This document shows, one piece after another, positions 15,205-28,800 of a stretch of DNA of 49,688 nucleotides (its first letter is position 1; the number at the start of each line of letters is the position of its first letter). Source of the stretch: SFTH01 sp963643985 (GTDB taxonomy: Bacteria; Bacillota; Clostridia; Christensenellales; Aristaeellaceae); assembly GCA_963643985.1 (NCBI GenBank), contig CAVINP010000005.1, positions 1-49,688 of the forward strand. The letters are read 5' to 3'. Position numbers and translations under genes: made by a program. The notes below the pieces were generated by a model. It searched no databases. It was not told where the DNA came from and saw only the letters and a program-made list of their open reading frames with translations.

Positions 15205-16752
15205 ATGAAGTTTGGAAAATTTCTGAAGCGTGCAGCGACGGGAGCGGTTATAGTGGCCATGCTTGCGATGCCGGCGCATGCGAGCGAGACGCAGAAACTG
15301 GATGCGTACTATTCGCTGGCACTGCGATATATCGAAACCGCCGAATACGACAGGGCGCTGAACTACATCAATGCCTGCTTTGATTATTTTGATGAAGCGG
15401 AAGATGTCGATCTGGCGGCAGACCTGTACCTGAAGCGTGCCTGTGTTTACACGATGCAGGGCGAAAACGAGACGGCGCTGCAGGATCTGGAAAAGACGTT
15501 GGAACTGGCACCCGAAACAGCCAATGCTTATCTGGTAAGAGCACAGATATATTCCGACTCCGGTCTGTATTCCGATGCAATCACGGATATGGAGAAATAC
15601 ATCGAGCTGACGGGCGACGAAAGCGTGTACGGATCGATGGCGCAGCTCTATGAGGCCTCCGGTGACTACGAGAATGCTCTGAGCAGCTATGACACCTATA
15701 CCGCTTCGGCGGATGTCAGCGAGGAGGAGGCGGCCTATCAGCGCGGCGTCTACAAAATGAACCTTGGTCTGTTCTCGGAAGCCATCGCGGATTTTTCGAA
15801 TCTGATCGAAGATGAGACCTTCGGTGTCTCCTCGCTGTACAACATCGGCGTGTGCAACATGAACATCCAAAGTTACGACGAAGCCCTGGCTGCGTTCACC
15901 GATTGCATTGAAGGCGGCGGCAGTTTCGATGGCCTGTATTACAACCGCGCCGTCTGCGAAATGACTCAGTCCGATTACGAAAGTGCCATTGCCGATTTTT
16001 CGACTTCGGTCGAATCTGAGTCCTACGTCGAGGATGCGCTCTATAATCGGGCGATCTGCCTGATGAGCAGCGGCAATTACGGCGATGCTGTCACAGACTT
16101 TACCACCTACCTGGGGCAGGGTGAAAACACCGAGATCGAACCGAAGGAAAACGACGTTGCGCTCTACTATCGCGCAGTTTGCGAGATGTCGATTCCCGAC
16201 TACGATGCGGCAGTGGCCGATTTCACGGCTTGCATGGATGCAGGCATCATGCCGGAGGAAAGCCTCTTCAACCGCGGCTTGAGTTATCTGCAGTCCGAGA
16301 ATGCGGATGCGGCCATCACCGACTTCACGACGGTGATCGAACAGGCCGAGTCCCAAACCGAAGCCGAAGCGACGGCGGCTCCCGAAGAGACCGAACAGAC
16401 CGAAGCCGAAGCGACGGCGGCTCCAGACGAGGATGGGAGTACTGCCGAAGTGGTGGTCGATGACATCGCGGTCGATGCACCCCTGACCACGGAAACCGCT
16501 GCCGAAGAAGTGGATGCCTCCGATGAGACAGCGGATCAGACCACCGCCTCGCAGGCGGACGCGGCACGCTACTATCGCTCCTTCGCCTACCGCATGCAGG
16601 CGGATTACGATGCGGCGCTGGCAGATCTGAACCTCTGCATCGAACACGGCTACGATCTTTCAAACGTGTATTATCAGCGTGCGCAGACCTACCTTGCCAT
16701 GGGCGATGAAGACAAATATTACGAAGACCTGGAAATGTCCGTAAGCTATTGA
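15205..16752 (+). CDS. Secreted TPR protein
   Basis: A 515-residue exported protein. The signal peptide (1-26, with AHA cleavage motif) is followed directly by TPR units of about 34 residues, for example CDYDRALNY-type helices at about 40-70 and SLYNIGVCNMNIQSYDEALAAF near 211-232. An acidic, Thr/Ala/Glu-rich linker (about 382-452) interrupts the array, and one or two TPR units close the protein. The start codon follows the previous stop without a gap, with GGAGG 8 nt upstream inside the preceding gene. It has no membrane anchor after cleavage, unlike its neighbour. Together they give a membrane-bound and a free extracytoplasmic TPR pair ahead of the giant protein. Their domain plan is similar enough to suggest duplication. 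Confidence 0.85.
   Translation: MKFGKFLKRAATGAVIVAMLAMPAHASETQKLDAYYSLALRYIETAEYDRALNYINACFDYFDEAEDVDLAADLYLKRACVYTMQGENETALQDLEKTLELAPETANAYLVRAQIYSDSGLYSDAITDMEKYIELTGDESVYGSMAQLYEASGDYENALSSYDTYTASADVSEEEAAYQRGVYKMNLGLFSEAIADFSNLIEDETFGVSSLYNIGVCNMNIQSYDEALAAFTDCIEGGGSFDGLYYNRAVCEMTQSDYESAIADFSTSVESESYVEDALYNRAICLMSSGNYGDAVTDFTTYLGQGENTEIEPKENDVALYYRAVCEMSIPDYDAAVADFTACMDAGIMPEESLFNRGLSYLQSENADAAITDFTTVIEQAESQTEAEATAAPEETEQTEAEATAAPDEDGSTAEVVVDDIAVDAPLTTETAAEEVDASDETADQTTASQADAARYYRSFAYRMQADYDAALADLNLCIEHGYDLSNVYYQRAQTYLAMGDEDKYYEDLEMSVSY
16357..16424 (+). repeat. Tandem 26-bp repeat in the linker of the secreted TPR protein
   Basis: ACCGAAGCCGAAGCGACGGC... occurs at 16357-16382 and again at 16399-16424, a 42-bp period encoding two TEAEATAAP units. 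Such tandem repeats can change copy number and so linker length. Confidence 0.8.
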
Positions 16753-16800
16753 TTAAAACGGGGAACCCGTTATCCAAAGGTTTTATGAGAGGTGCTTTCC

Positions 16801-19800
16801 ATGAAGCGATCGTTCAAAGGTGAAATCCTGAAGAAAGGCAGCGCACTGCTGGCATCAATAATGCTGGCCCTGTTGGGGGCGAGCGGGGTTGTTGCGGAGT
16901 CAACGACCCATGTGCCGACAGTTGCGCAAAGCATGCCTTCGGAAGAGAATATCCTTACATCCGGCAGCAGTTCACACTTGAGCGGTGTGGCTGCTGCTGT
17001 CCCGGTTTTGGAGCAGGAGATATCTCTTGCAGCCGAGACAGAGGATGAGGATTCCCCGGAGGAAAAGGAGACACCCGATCCGGACGGTCAGACGGACGAA
17101 GATCCCGATGTGTCTGCTCAGGTCAAGCCCGGCAAGGCCACGATCACCGAGCATACGGCAATCGACGGGTCTTCTTTGCTGGACGAGGAGCAGTCGTTTG
17201 AAAACGGCCCCGATGAGGATGGGGACGATGAAGACGATTCCGAGGATGATTCCGCGGACGATGACGAAGCGGATGGCTCTGACGGCGAAGCGGATGACGA
17301 GGCAGAAGAAGACGGCGGCGGCACCGAAGAGGATATCGTCACCAATGCCATCCAGAAGGCCGTCGATGCTGCACTTGGCAGCCTGACGGATCTCTCCGAC
17401 TCGATCACCGTCAAAGTCGAGTCCGGCGCCTATGACGGCGACATCAAAATCTCCCGGGACAAACTGTCCAAGGAGATCACGCTCGATAAGAACTTCACGC
17501 TCAACATCGTCGCGGATCAGGACGATGCCACGAACGGCGGCGCGGACAACAGCGTCAAGGTCAACGGCGATATCACCATCGACGGCATCGATGTGCTGTT
17601 GGCCGGCATATACCTCTCTCTCGAAAAAAAGACCACGGTCGCTAATGCCAATCTGCACTACGTCGGCACCAGGGAAGATGACAACGTCAATGTGGAACTC
17701 GGTGAGGATGCTTCGGCTACGATCGAGACCGGTGAGGGCGACGATATGGTTTCCGCCTCGGCCCATGCTTCGGCGGGTGACGCCGATATTTCCACCGGCG
17801 ACGGCAACGACGAAGTGTCGCTTGAAGGCCTTGATTCCAAGACCAAGGACGGCGAGGCCGGCAGCGCAAATGTTTGCACGGGTGACGGCAACGATCGCGT
17901 GAACATTGATGCCTCCGTGGCCAATGCCTATGACGGCGTCAGCGTCGACGAAGGCGAGGGCTATGACCGCCTGCACCTCAGCGGTTCCCTGAGCGAAAGC
18001 GACGATGAGCGCATCAGCGGCGACAAGAGCGGCATCACCATGCGCAACGGTGACGGCAATTCCTTTGATGTTTCGATCGGCGACAGCGTTGAAAATTTTA
18101 CGGATGAACTTGAAAACAAGGAGCAGATCGAAATCGGTGACGGCGATATCGTTGATGGCGTTTACACCGTGACCGGCGACATCTCCTTTACCGACTTCGT
18201 TCTGAAGACGGCCACGCAGCAGCTGACCGTCGTGGGCGGCGACGGTCTGCTCAACAGCCTGATTGTCGATCAGGGCGAGATCGGCGACAGTATCGGCGAT
18301 ATCGATGCCGGCAATCTGAACCTTCGCATCAGCGGCGCGGACATCACCATTGACGGTGCGCTCAAGGGCAACAACATTCTGATTTCTGCGCAGGATGAGA
18401 ACAAGGTCGAAATTGATGAACTGAGTCTGGACAGCATCGGCGGTATACTCGCGGACATGGCTGCCAACTTCCTGGACCTGAAGCTGAACTCGAAGGTGAC
18501 ACTGAGCGAAAACGCATCCCTTGATGCAATCGCAGATGTGGATATTGAAGCCAAGGTCGAGCAGAAGGGCGGCATGCTCTCTCTTCTGGGCGAGGATTTC
18601 TCGAAGCTCGTCAACGTCAAGATCGGCAATGCGACCATCGACATCTGCGGCAGGATCGCGACGCAGAACGGCTCGATCAACCTTGCGGCGACCGCTGAGG
18701 CAGAGGTTGACACGAGCAGCCTGACGCTGCCGCTGGCAGTCAATGTGCTGGTGGATTCCACCGAAATCAACATCAGGGATACTGCGGAACTCAGCGCGGC
18801 AGAGGATATCAATGCCAAGGCAAGCGGCAGCGTCAGCCTTACGGCCAACGTTGAAGCGGATCTGCTGCCCGTCTCTCTGGCAGTCACTTCCGTGCTCAAC
18901 GATGTGCACATCACTGTGGACGGTGCAAAGCTGGATGCAGCAGGAGACATCGACATTTCCGCAGAAGGCTCGATGAACGTGACCACCACGGCGGGCATCG
19001 GTGACGGAGAAGCCAAGGACAATCAGGGCGGCTACTTCGCCATCGCGGTGGCGCTGCAGGACGTGAGCGCAAAGCTGACGAACGGCGCGGTGCTGACTGC
19101 GGGCGGCGATGTCAGCGTCAGTTCCGAGGCAAGCTCCGAAGTGACCACCGAGGCCAAGTCTGCACTGCCCGAGGAAAAGGGCGGCGATGACGACGGCGAG
19201 GAGCTGTCTCTGGAATACGTCAAAAAGATAGGCATGCTTCTGTTGAAGAAGGCTGCGGAAGCTGCGGGTGAGAAGAATGAAGTAATTGCAAAGATCACCG
19301 CTGGCCTTGGCCTTTTGGACGGAGAATATGCCATCGGTGCCTGCGTGACCAACGATACGGACAAGGGTTTAGTCGCTTTCTCCGAACAGTATGCCGACAA
19401 GGGCGATGAAGTGAGCGCCGTTGTGACGCCCGTCGAAGGTTATACGGTCGATACCGTGAAGCTGCGCTACCTGGTGCCCGGCGCTGCAGAATACACCTAT
19501 GAGACGCTGACCGCCGAGGAAGGTACGCTCGAGTACAAGTTCACGATGCCGGGTTATCCCGTGGACATCTGCGTTACCTATGAAGAAGGCGATGCACCGA
19601 GCACAGACGAAGATGCGGACTGGCTCTTTGAAGAGGACGAAGAAGAGGATGCCTACGAATTTGAAGACATCATCAGACTCTTTGACGATGCGACCGAGGG
19701 TGCAACCAACGACGGCGCTGAGATCGCTAAGCGTGCAACGCAGGACAGCGAAGACGGTACGCCCATCCGCTTTGACGTGGATGAAACCAGTTCGAAATAC

Positions 19801-22800
19801 GGCGCACTGCTGACAGAAGCGGATATCACCAATGCCGACTCCGGTCTGGAAGTTGTCATCGTCTCCAATCCGAAGGACGGCTGCAGCATGAAGGACGGTT
19901 CACTGAAGCTTTCCTATAAGAAGGAAGACGGCACGATCGTGACGGTTGAGATTCCCGAAAACGACAACGGCGAGTATGTGTTTACCATGCCTGACGACGT
20001 CGATGAGAACGGCGTGACAATCAGTGCCGAGTTCTCAAGTGATGAGGCGGAAGACGAGGACAGCGAGACTGACAGCAGCTCGTCTCAGGTAACGGGTGCA
20101 CTGGCCGTGACCGTTGCCCGGAACAGGAACAACGCAGTCGTGGATCTGGGTGCAGGCCGGATCGAAGCAGCCGGCAGCGCGGCGGTAAGCGCGAGCGCAC
20201 AGACCGTGGTCTCCAATGTTGCGGACGGTTCCGCAGCTACGCGCAATGATGCAGGGAAGCTCCCCGAGAAGGAAGAAGAGGAAGGCGAGGAGAAGAGCTA
20301 CGATGACAAGGCCATGGAAGTGGCCGTGTCGACCGATGGCGTTGAAGTTTCCCGGCCCAGAGCAGATGCCGGTGACACACTGAAGCTGAACGTTTCCGAC
20401 GAGCAGTACAAGCAGGGCCTGAAGCTGACGGGCGCCACCATCAGGCTGCTGGATGAGAGCGGCGCTGAGACAGGTGACACGATTACGCTCGACGGTGATG
20501 ATGAGTTTGTCGTTCCCGTCGAATGGAAGGACAAGGGCAGCAAGATTGCGATCGAAGCGACTGTGGCGGAAAAAGATGTTTCCGTCGAAGCAGACGAGGT
20601 CAGAAACGGCGCGATTGAAACCGCAACGGTGAAAGCCGACGCAGGCGAGCGCGTAAATGTGACGATCACGGCCGACGAAGGCTATCGCGTCAAAAGCGGC
20701 AGTGTCTATGCGGTGATCACCACCGATACGGACGGTGTGAAGAAAGAACAGTCCGTGCTCTGTTCCCGTAGCTCTTCCGGAAAGTATACGTTTGAAGTAC
20801 CCGAGGGCACGGATGCTTCCGCGTGCATTCGCGTGACGGCAGAGTTTGAAGAGGGCGAGGACAGCGGCGACGACACTTTCAGCGCAGGAGTTGCGGTCGG
20901 CGTGGCAGTCGTACGTCACAGCAACAGTGCCGTGATCCGTTCCGGCGAGATCAGCGCGGCCGATGGCCTGACGATCAGTGCCGAGACCGGCGACGAAAGC
21001 GAACGCACGCACATCGTCAACGATGTCAAGGCCGGTTATTCCGAGGGCAACATCGGTGTGGGCGGCGCGGTCGCCGTCAGCGTGGACAGCGTGAAAACTT
21101 CCGCACTCATTTGCGATGCGGCAACGCTTGCCATCGGCGGTGAACTGAGCACGCAGGCCAATGCATACGTACACCTTGGCACGCAGGCGGATGCGTCGGG
21201 CGATCTTGAGAGCGGCAACACCGGCGTAGGCGCGGGCATTGCAGTGGCCGTGAGCGGCGTGGACACCAATGCGGCCGTCCAGGACGGTGTGGCGCTTGTC
21301 GATCCGGACGAAGCAGAGAGCGAAGTTATCGGACTTGACGGTGTGAGCGTCATCGCAAAGCAGGATATCAGCGACGCCGTGCTGGCGAAGGCCGGCAGCG
21401 CGGGCGGCTATTCCATCACTCCTGTAGTGGCGCTGGATGTCGCAGGCAGCGAAGCAACAGCCTACATGGGGCGCACTCAGGGCGCGACGATCGACATGGC
21501 ACAGCAGGGTGAAGAACTTCATACCACGACAATTTTTGCACAGACTTCGGTCGCACACGATGTGGCGGCGAATGCATCCGCAGCAGGTTCCTCCGTGGCA
21601 GCCGGCGGCGCATTCGGCATCACCTTGTTCAATGACGGCGCAAACGCCAAACTGCTGGCCGATGTCAAAGCGAACGGTGTCTACGTCGGTGCTCAATCCG
21701 GCAGCGAGGTGAAACTGGTTTCCACCGCAAGCGCAGCCGGCGGCGAGAGCGATGACGAAAACGACGACGCGGATGATGCAGAGGGCAGCGCAGACAATCA
21801 GGCGGACGGCCTGCTGGCCGGTGCGGCAAAACTTGCCTCCGAAACCGATTCGCACAGTATGTCCCAGGAGCAGGTGAGTACACAGTCGGTGGGTCGCCAG
21901 CCCGCTCAGACAAGCGAAGGTTCTGTCGCAGCCGCGGCGGGCTTTGCGCTGAACATTATGAGCAATACTTCCGATGCAGCTGTTGACGGCGGAGCACAGA
22001 TCAAAGCCGTGGCGAGCGAAGCCTGTGATGACGGCGAGGAAGACGAGGACGCCGAGGACTTCGAACTGGAAATGAACGGCGCGGTGCGTGCGGTTTCCAA
22101 GAATCGAACGCAGGCCGAAATCAAAGCCAACGCCAGCACCACCAAGGCAGCTACGGGTGTGGGCGCCGCGGTTGCGATCAACATCGTTACCATTGAAAAT
22201 GTGGCGGATGTTGCCGGGGCAGCCATCGAAGCGGATACGCTCGAGGTGAGCGCAGTCATGCTCGAGCAGAGCGAAGACGAAGACGGGGATGAGGAAGACG
22301 ACGACAGCAACGCATTTGAAAAAAGACTTGAGTCTGTTCTTGAGAACCTGATTTCCGGCCTGATCAAGGATTTGGGCCTGGACCGGTATCTCGACAATGA
22401 GTCCGTTGCCCGGACGCTTTCCGAGCAGCTCTCCGGCGTGGTCAATACCTTTGCGGAGGAACTGCTCGACGGCACCGGACTTGAGCAGCTGCTTGAGGTT
22501 GAGAATATTGAGGATACGTTTGCCGAGAACGCCGATGCAGCAAGTGCAGAACTGAACAAGCTGCCCGATACGATCGTTGCAAGTATCGGCGACATACTGA
22601 AGGACAAGTTCGGCGACACGCTGGACTACAGTGCGTGGGAAGAAACGCTCGGCGATGAGCTGCAGGCGAGCTTCTCCTCCGAAGAGATGTCCTCTGTTCT
22701 GCTTACGGTGGCCAGGGACGGCCTGCTCGACACGATTCTTGACTATGTAAAGTGCGGCGTGAGCGGTGAGAACTTTGACGAGAATCTTATAGAGGAAAAC

Positions 22801-25800
22801 CTGACCGCTGCGATTGATGACGCACTGCAGACGCTAGGCGACAAGCTGACGGATGTTGTTGTCAATACAGTTGAAGCACATCTCCCCGAAGACGTCACCA
22901 ACAAGAGTGTTTCGGAACTGAAAGAAGAGATCGGCGCATATCTGAAGAACGAAGTCGGTAATTTGGCTTCGAAACTCTATGAGCCTCTGACGGACGGCAT
23001 GGTGGATGTTGACAAGCTCGTAGAGTTTGTCAGTGGCGACATGGCCGACAGCTTCAAGGACAATTTCACCGAAGCTGTGAGCAAGTCCGGCCTGGCACTG
23101 ACGAGCGCCGCCATCGACATGCTTACGTCCTGGCTGGGCGTGCAGGTTGAGGTCGAGGATCAGAGTGCCATGCACGTCGTCAAGACCGAGAGCATCGCGG
23201 GTGCAGGCGAGTCGGATAACGCCATCGCGGGCAGCGTCGCGATTGCCGTGATCAACGGCAGGACGAGTGCCACGGTCAGTGACCTGGATGCAGGCGAGAA
23301 GGACAGCTTCGCGCTGCAGATCGCAGGCGACATGAACGTCAAGGCAGAGAATGTGCAGCGCGTGACAACGACGGCTTCGGCCTCTCTGGATGCCGACGGC
23401 GATGCGGACGCAAATGAGGAAGCAGGCGCAGCCGAGACCGAGGATGCGGGCAACGGCGGCGCAGCCAACGTACTCAAAACCGACAAAGCCGCGATCAATG
23501 TGGGCAACGGCGGCGACGCCGAAATCGCAGGCAACAGCGTGACCCTCAGTGCGGACGAAGGCTACAGACTGCCCGGTTCCGTCAGCTACAGCTATACAGA
23601 CAAGGAAGGCAAGGAACATGACGGCAGTTTTGCAGTCGGCGCAGACGGCAAGTTCACGATTGTGATTCCGTCGGATCTGGCCGAGGACGGCAAGCTGTCC
23701 GTGGTCGCAGAGTTCGAAGAGGACGAACACGAAATCGATGCAGACAGCGCAGTGAGCGTTTCCGATCCGGAAGCCAAGCTCAACGATCCGGTGAAGGTGA
23801 CGGTCAGGAACATCAGCGGCAGGAAACTGACGAAGCTGACCTATACCTATATGGAAGACGGCATACAGCAGGAGAAGGAAATCCTGGTTGTCGATTCCAG
23901 CACGGCTGCGGAGACGGTGTATTGCTTCAATATGCCCGATGCTGACGTGACCGTTCATGCCGAATTTGAAGACGTCGAAGAGGGCGGCAAGGCGGGCGCA
24001 GACGTTAAAAACGGCAAGGGCAACTCGGTCGGCGTGGGTGCGTCCTTCGCATTCACCTACGGCGAGGATACGACACAGGCCGGCATCGGCGACAACCGTA
24101 CCACCCGGGCCGATACGCTCGAGATCCGTGCGACGTCAGATCGCAAGATTGAGACCGCCAGCGTTTCCGGTACCGATCCGCTCGAGAGCGGCGACGGCGA
24201 TAATGCGGACAAAGATGACTCGGCTGAAGAGGAAGAGGGCAGCGACAGCAAAAATATCTCCGTGGATGCCTCCGTTGCAGTCAATCTGCTCGACGGCAAG
24301 GTTTACACATTCGTTGGAAAGAACACGGACATCACCACCACGGGTGAGGACACGATTGAGGTCGATCCCGACGAGGAGGATGGCGATACGGTCAACCTGC
24401 TGATGCTCGCTACTGAGACGGGTGAGGCAGTGGCCAATGCCAGTGGCTTCTCTATGGGAGAATCGACCGCAGTCGGCGCTGCGGTTGCGCTGAACATCGT
24501 TTCCACGGATATCCTCACACAGTTTGAAGGTAACGCAGATGTGAACGGCACGGCCAAAATCGATGCCCACAGCAGCAGCGCGGATACTTCCAATGCGATT
24601 GCGACGGCCATCGGCGCAGATCTCCAGCGCTATCTGGACAAGTTCGATTCGGCCAAGGGCAGCGCAGAGGATTTCTTCAACGGCAAGGATGTTCCTGAGA
24701 AAACCGACCGCAACAAGGACAACGATACGGCCGGACGTCTCAACGAGCGCGTGAGCGGCGAGGGCAGCGGTGAGCAGGCCCGCAACGACCTGCCGCTTTC
24801 CACGAACGTGCTGCGCAATCAGGATGCTCAGATCAGCGGCACGGACGTTGCTTCCGATGCAACGAAGACAGGTGCGGACAGTGCCTGTGATGCAGCCGAC
24901 CGGGATATCACTGCTGCGGATTCGACCTCCGAGAGCACCAAACTGCAGGTGGCTGCGGCGGTTGGCCTGACGGTTTCCGAACACAAGGTAAAGACCCTGG
25001 CCTCCGGCACGATCAGTGCAGCAGGCGGCGCACAGATCAGCGCCGAAAACGAGGGCAACTTCCGCACGCTCGGCACGGGCGCCGCTATGTCCCTGGCGCG
25101 CAAGTCCGGCTCCGTTGCAGCGGGCGTTGCCGTAAGCGTCAACAATAATGAAGCAATCGTCGAGACCGACAACGCAGCGATTGAATCCGAAGGCGATGTC
25201 GAACTCTCTGCGACGCTCACCCAGAACATGAACGATGACTTCCGCGGCCAGCTTGCGGCACAGGCACTTGCAGGCGCGGTCAGCGGCAACGGCGGCAGCA
25301 CGTCCATCGGCGGCGCGGTTGCGGTGCTGGTGAGCAATGCCAGGACGAACGTGATCACGGCGAATGGTACGGCGATCAGTGCCGACAAGCTGGCCATCTC
25401 CACTTCGGATAAGACCAAGCTGGCAGTTCGCGCGGGCGGCGTGAGCATCTCCAAGGGCTCGAGCGTCGGCATCGGCGCATCGGCTGCGGTCATCTATGCC
25501 AACAACCGGATCAGAACCCTCATCGGCGACGGCACGAAGATCGAGACAGGGTCGCTGGAAGTCAGTGCCGAAAAGCTCGGCGTGACGATGGACGACTACG
25601 AGAACGCCTTCGGCATTGACAAGCTGATCAGCGACACGAGCAAGCTCAGCGAAGACGAGCGCTCGGATGCGGATACCGGCATTATCAATGTACACAAGGG
25701 CGAGGACGACGAGAGCTACACTGTCTCCATCAACATCACAAGCTCGGATCTGCTCGAGGCAGTGGATCTGCTCAACTTCCTCAGCTCGACCAACTACTAT

Positions 25801-28800
25801 GCCGAGGCCATCGCGGGCAGCATCATGGGCGGTTCGTCCTCCGACAGCAATGCCTCCGTGGCAGGTTCGGTTGCGATTGTCTACTTTAACAATACGGTCG
25901 AAGCGCTTGTCGGCGACAATGCCGAGATCAATGTCGGCGACGGTGACATGACGCTCGAGGCCAAGGATACGGCAAACACGCGCATCATTGCGGGTGCTCT
26001 CAATGCTGCACCCTCGAAGGCAGGCGTAGGTCTGACGTTTGCCTACCTGCAAAACGAGGACCGGGTCCGCAGTAGTGTCGGTGAAAGCAGCATCATAGAT
26101 GTGGCCGGCAGTTATCTGCAGAACGCATCCACGGACATGGACACCCAGCTGTTCACGGTGGCGGCTTCGATCAGCACGTCCTCGGACAGCAAGGCTACCG
26201 TCGGCGGCGCACTCAATGTCATTGCCTCGAAGAACGAAACCGAAAGCAAGGTCGCGGACGGTGCAAAGATCACTGCAGGCGCGGGTATTGACGTGCTCTC
26301 CGTGACCGACATGGATCAGCTGCTCGTCTCCGTCAGCACGGCGGTTGCGGCGGGCGGCAAGGTTGCCGCCGGCGGCACCTTCGATGTGATCATCAATGAG
26401 GCCGTCACGAATACCGGGATCGGCAACAATGTCGATCTCACCGCCGATGCGGGTGATATCAATATCAAGGCAACCGACTGCGGGCGCTTGTTGTCCATGA
26501 TCGCCTCCGTCTCTGCGGCAAAGGGCGCAAACACCGTCGCGGGTGCGCTGAGCGTACTGGTGTCGAAGGTGAAGGTCAATACCTTTATCGGCGACGGCAG
26601 CAGTATCGAAGCACAAAACGGCAATGTCAGCGTGCTGGCCGATTCCGATGCCTGGGCGCTCAACGGTGCACTTGCGGCAGCAGGTTCAAGCGGCGCAAAT
26701 GCCATCGGCGCGACGGTCAACGTTAACGTGTTTGACCGCGATGTGCAGGTAAACATCGGCAGCGGCGCAACGGCCGAAAAGGTTCAACTTGTATCCGGAC
26801 AGGATGTCCTGGCACAGGCCTGCGCCAAGGATGTGACTGTCGTCGTGGCAGTGGCCGCAGGTGTGTCCACTTCCGACGTGGCCTTCAGCGGCACGATTCC
26901 GGTCGTGGTCTCCGAAAGCCGCATCCACAACAATGTTTCCGGCAATGCGCTGATGCAGGCAGGCGGCAACGTTGGCGCGGCATCAAACTACGATTCCAAG
27001 CTCTATGCGGTTGCGGGCGGCGTGAGCGTGGCCACCTCCGGTACGGCTGCAGGCGTGGCAGCCTCCACCGTGATTCATCTCAACGTGGTTGAGACAATCA
27101 TCGGCAGCGGCGCACAGCTCATTGCAGCAGCCGAAACCGCAAATGAAACCGAACTTGCCAGCAACCGCAAGTTCAAGGGCGTGTACGTCGGTGCGACCGG
27201 CAGGGAAACGGCCGTCATGGCCACGCTGGGCGTATCCGGCGGCAAGAGTGTTGCAGCGCAGGGCGTTGTCAACACCATGGTGGTCGACAACAGCGTCCGC
27301 GCAAGCGCGAACGGCGCAACCCTGATTGCCGGTTATGCAGCAGAAGGGGAGAGCAGCGCTTCGGGCGACGGAGACGTGACCGTCGAAGCGGACGATGACT
27401 CGGCAATATACAATTGCGCGGGCGCACTGGCTGCCTCCGGCAGCGTGGGCGCAGGTGCGACGGTCGTCGTGCTGGTGTTTGACAAGGACGTGACCGCTGA
27501 GGCGACGGATGCAAGAATCATTGCCGGTCGCGACGTGAACGTCACTGCAAATTCGAAGGATGACCTGTGGCTGCTGGCTGTCACCTTCGGCGTGGGCGCC
27601 AAGGTCGGCGTGGCCGGAGGCGCAAACGTCGCGACCTTCAGCGGCGTGACGAAGGCACTGCTGGGCAAGAATGTCGAAGCAGGCCGCAATGTGAACGTAA
27701 AGGCCGACAGCGACGAACGCTTCATCAATGCAGCCATGACTGCAGGTGTGGCCGGCAAGGCCGGTGTCTCCGCAGTCGCGGTTGTGACCTGCTTCAAGAT
27801 GAAGACCACGGCCGATGTGCAGGTCAACGCCTCCGTAAATGCGCAGGGCGATGTCAACGTCGCTGCCAACTCCAAGGAATTTGTTACCTCCGATGCCGTC
27901 GGTGCAGCGGTGGGCGGTTCGGCCGGCGTGGGCGGCACGCTGGACCTGATCATCAATAAGGTAAACACCGCAGCCAATATCCTGGGCGGTGCGAATGTCA
28001 CCGGCAAGACGGGTGCGGTCGGCGTTACCGCAAAGGACGACTATCAGCTGCTGGCCATCGTCGGCACCATCGCCGCGAGCGGCACGGCCGGTGTGGGTGT
28101 ATCCGCACTGGTGAGCATTTCGAACAACAATGTATCTGCCGTGGTCGGCGAGGGCGCAAAGCTTGATGCCGGCACGGACGTGAACGTGGACGCCAAGGCG
28201 CTGCGCGATGCGGATGCCTATGTGGCTACGGCCGCAGGCGGCGGTTCCGCAGGCATTGCGGCATCGGTCACCGCGATACTCATCGGCGGCAAGCTTGACA
28301 AGGATTCCTCCTCTGCCATCTATGCGGACGGCGGCGTGAATCCGGAAAAGCAGGTCGGCGGTGCGTTCGGCAGCGCCAACGGTGCCGCCAGGGCCTATCA
28401 GCCCGATGACGATCTGGATGCGATGCTCAAGGCGGACGCGGACGACAAGGGCATGGCCGAGCGCGGCGAGGGCTACGGCAGCTACGGCCAGACCACCGAA
28501 GGCGACAGCAACGTCTACTATGACGGCATCGATGAGGACGGCAACGCCGTGCGCTATGTCCTCTACAAGGATGCAAGCGGCAACAAGTACTACAAGCTCA
28601 ACGGCCGGTTCTATACCAAAGAAGAGAACGATCAGATGAAGCTTGCCTCGGTCAGCGAGTCCGCCCTCACGAAGGCAACGGGCACGTCCTCCTCCGATGC
28701 AGGCATGAACGAGGATAAATATGAGGAAACGGCTGCCGGCCTCGGCTACGGCGACACTGCTGTAGCAGGTCTGGTGGACGGCGTGTCCGCAGCCATCATG

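Noticed and set aside
26450..28250. Regular repeats that could suggest a CRISPR array
   Set aside because: The repeats are coding, of 52-60 codons, diverged at DNA level, and lie in one open frame; no short identical repeats with unique spacers and no cas genes are seen.
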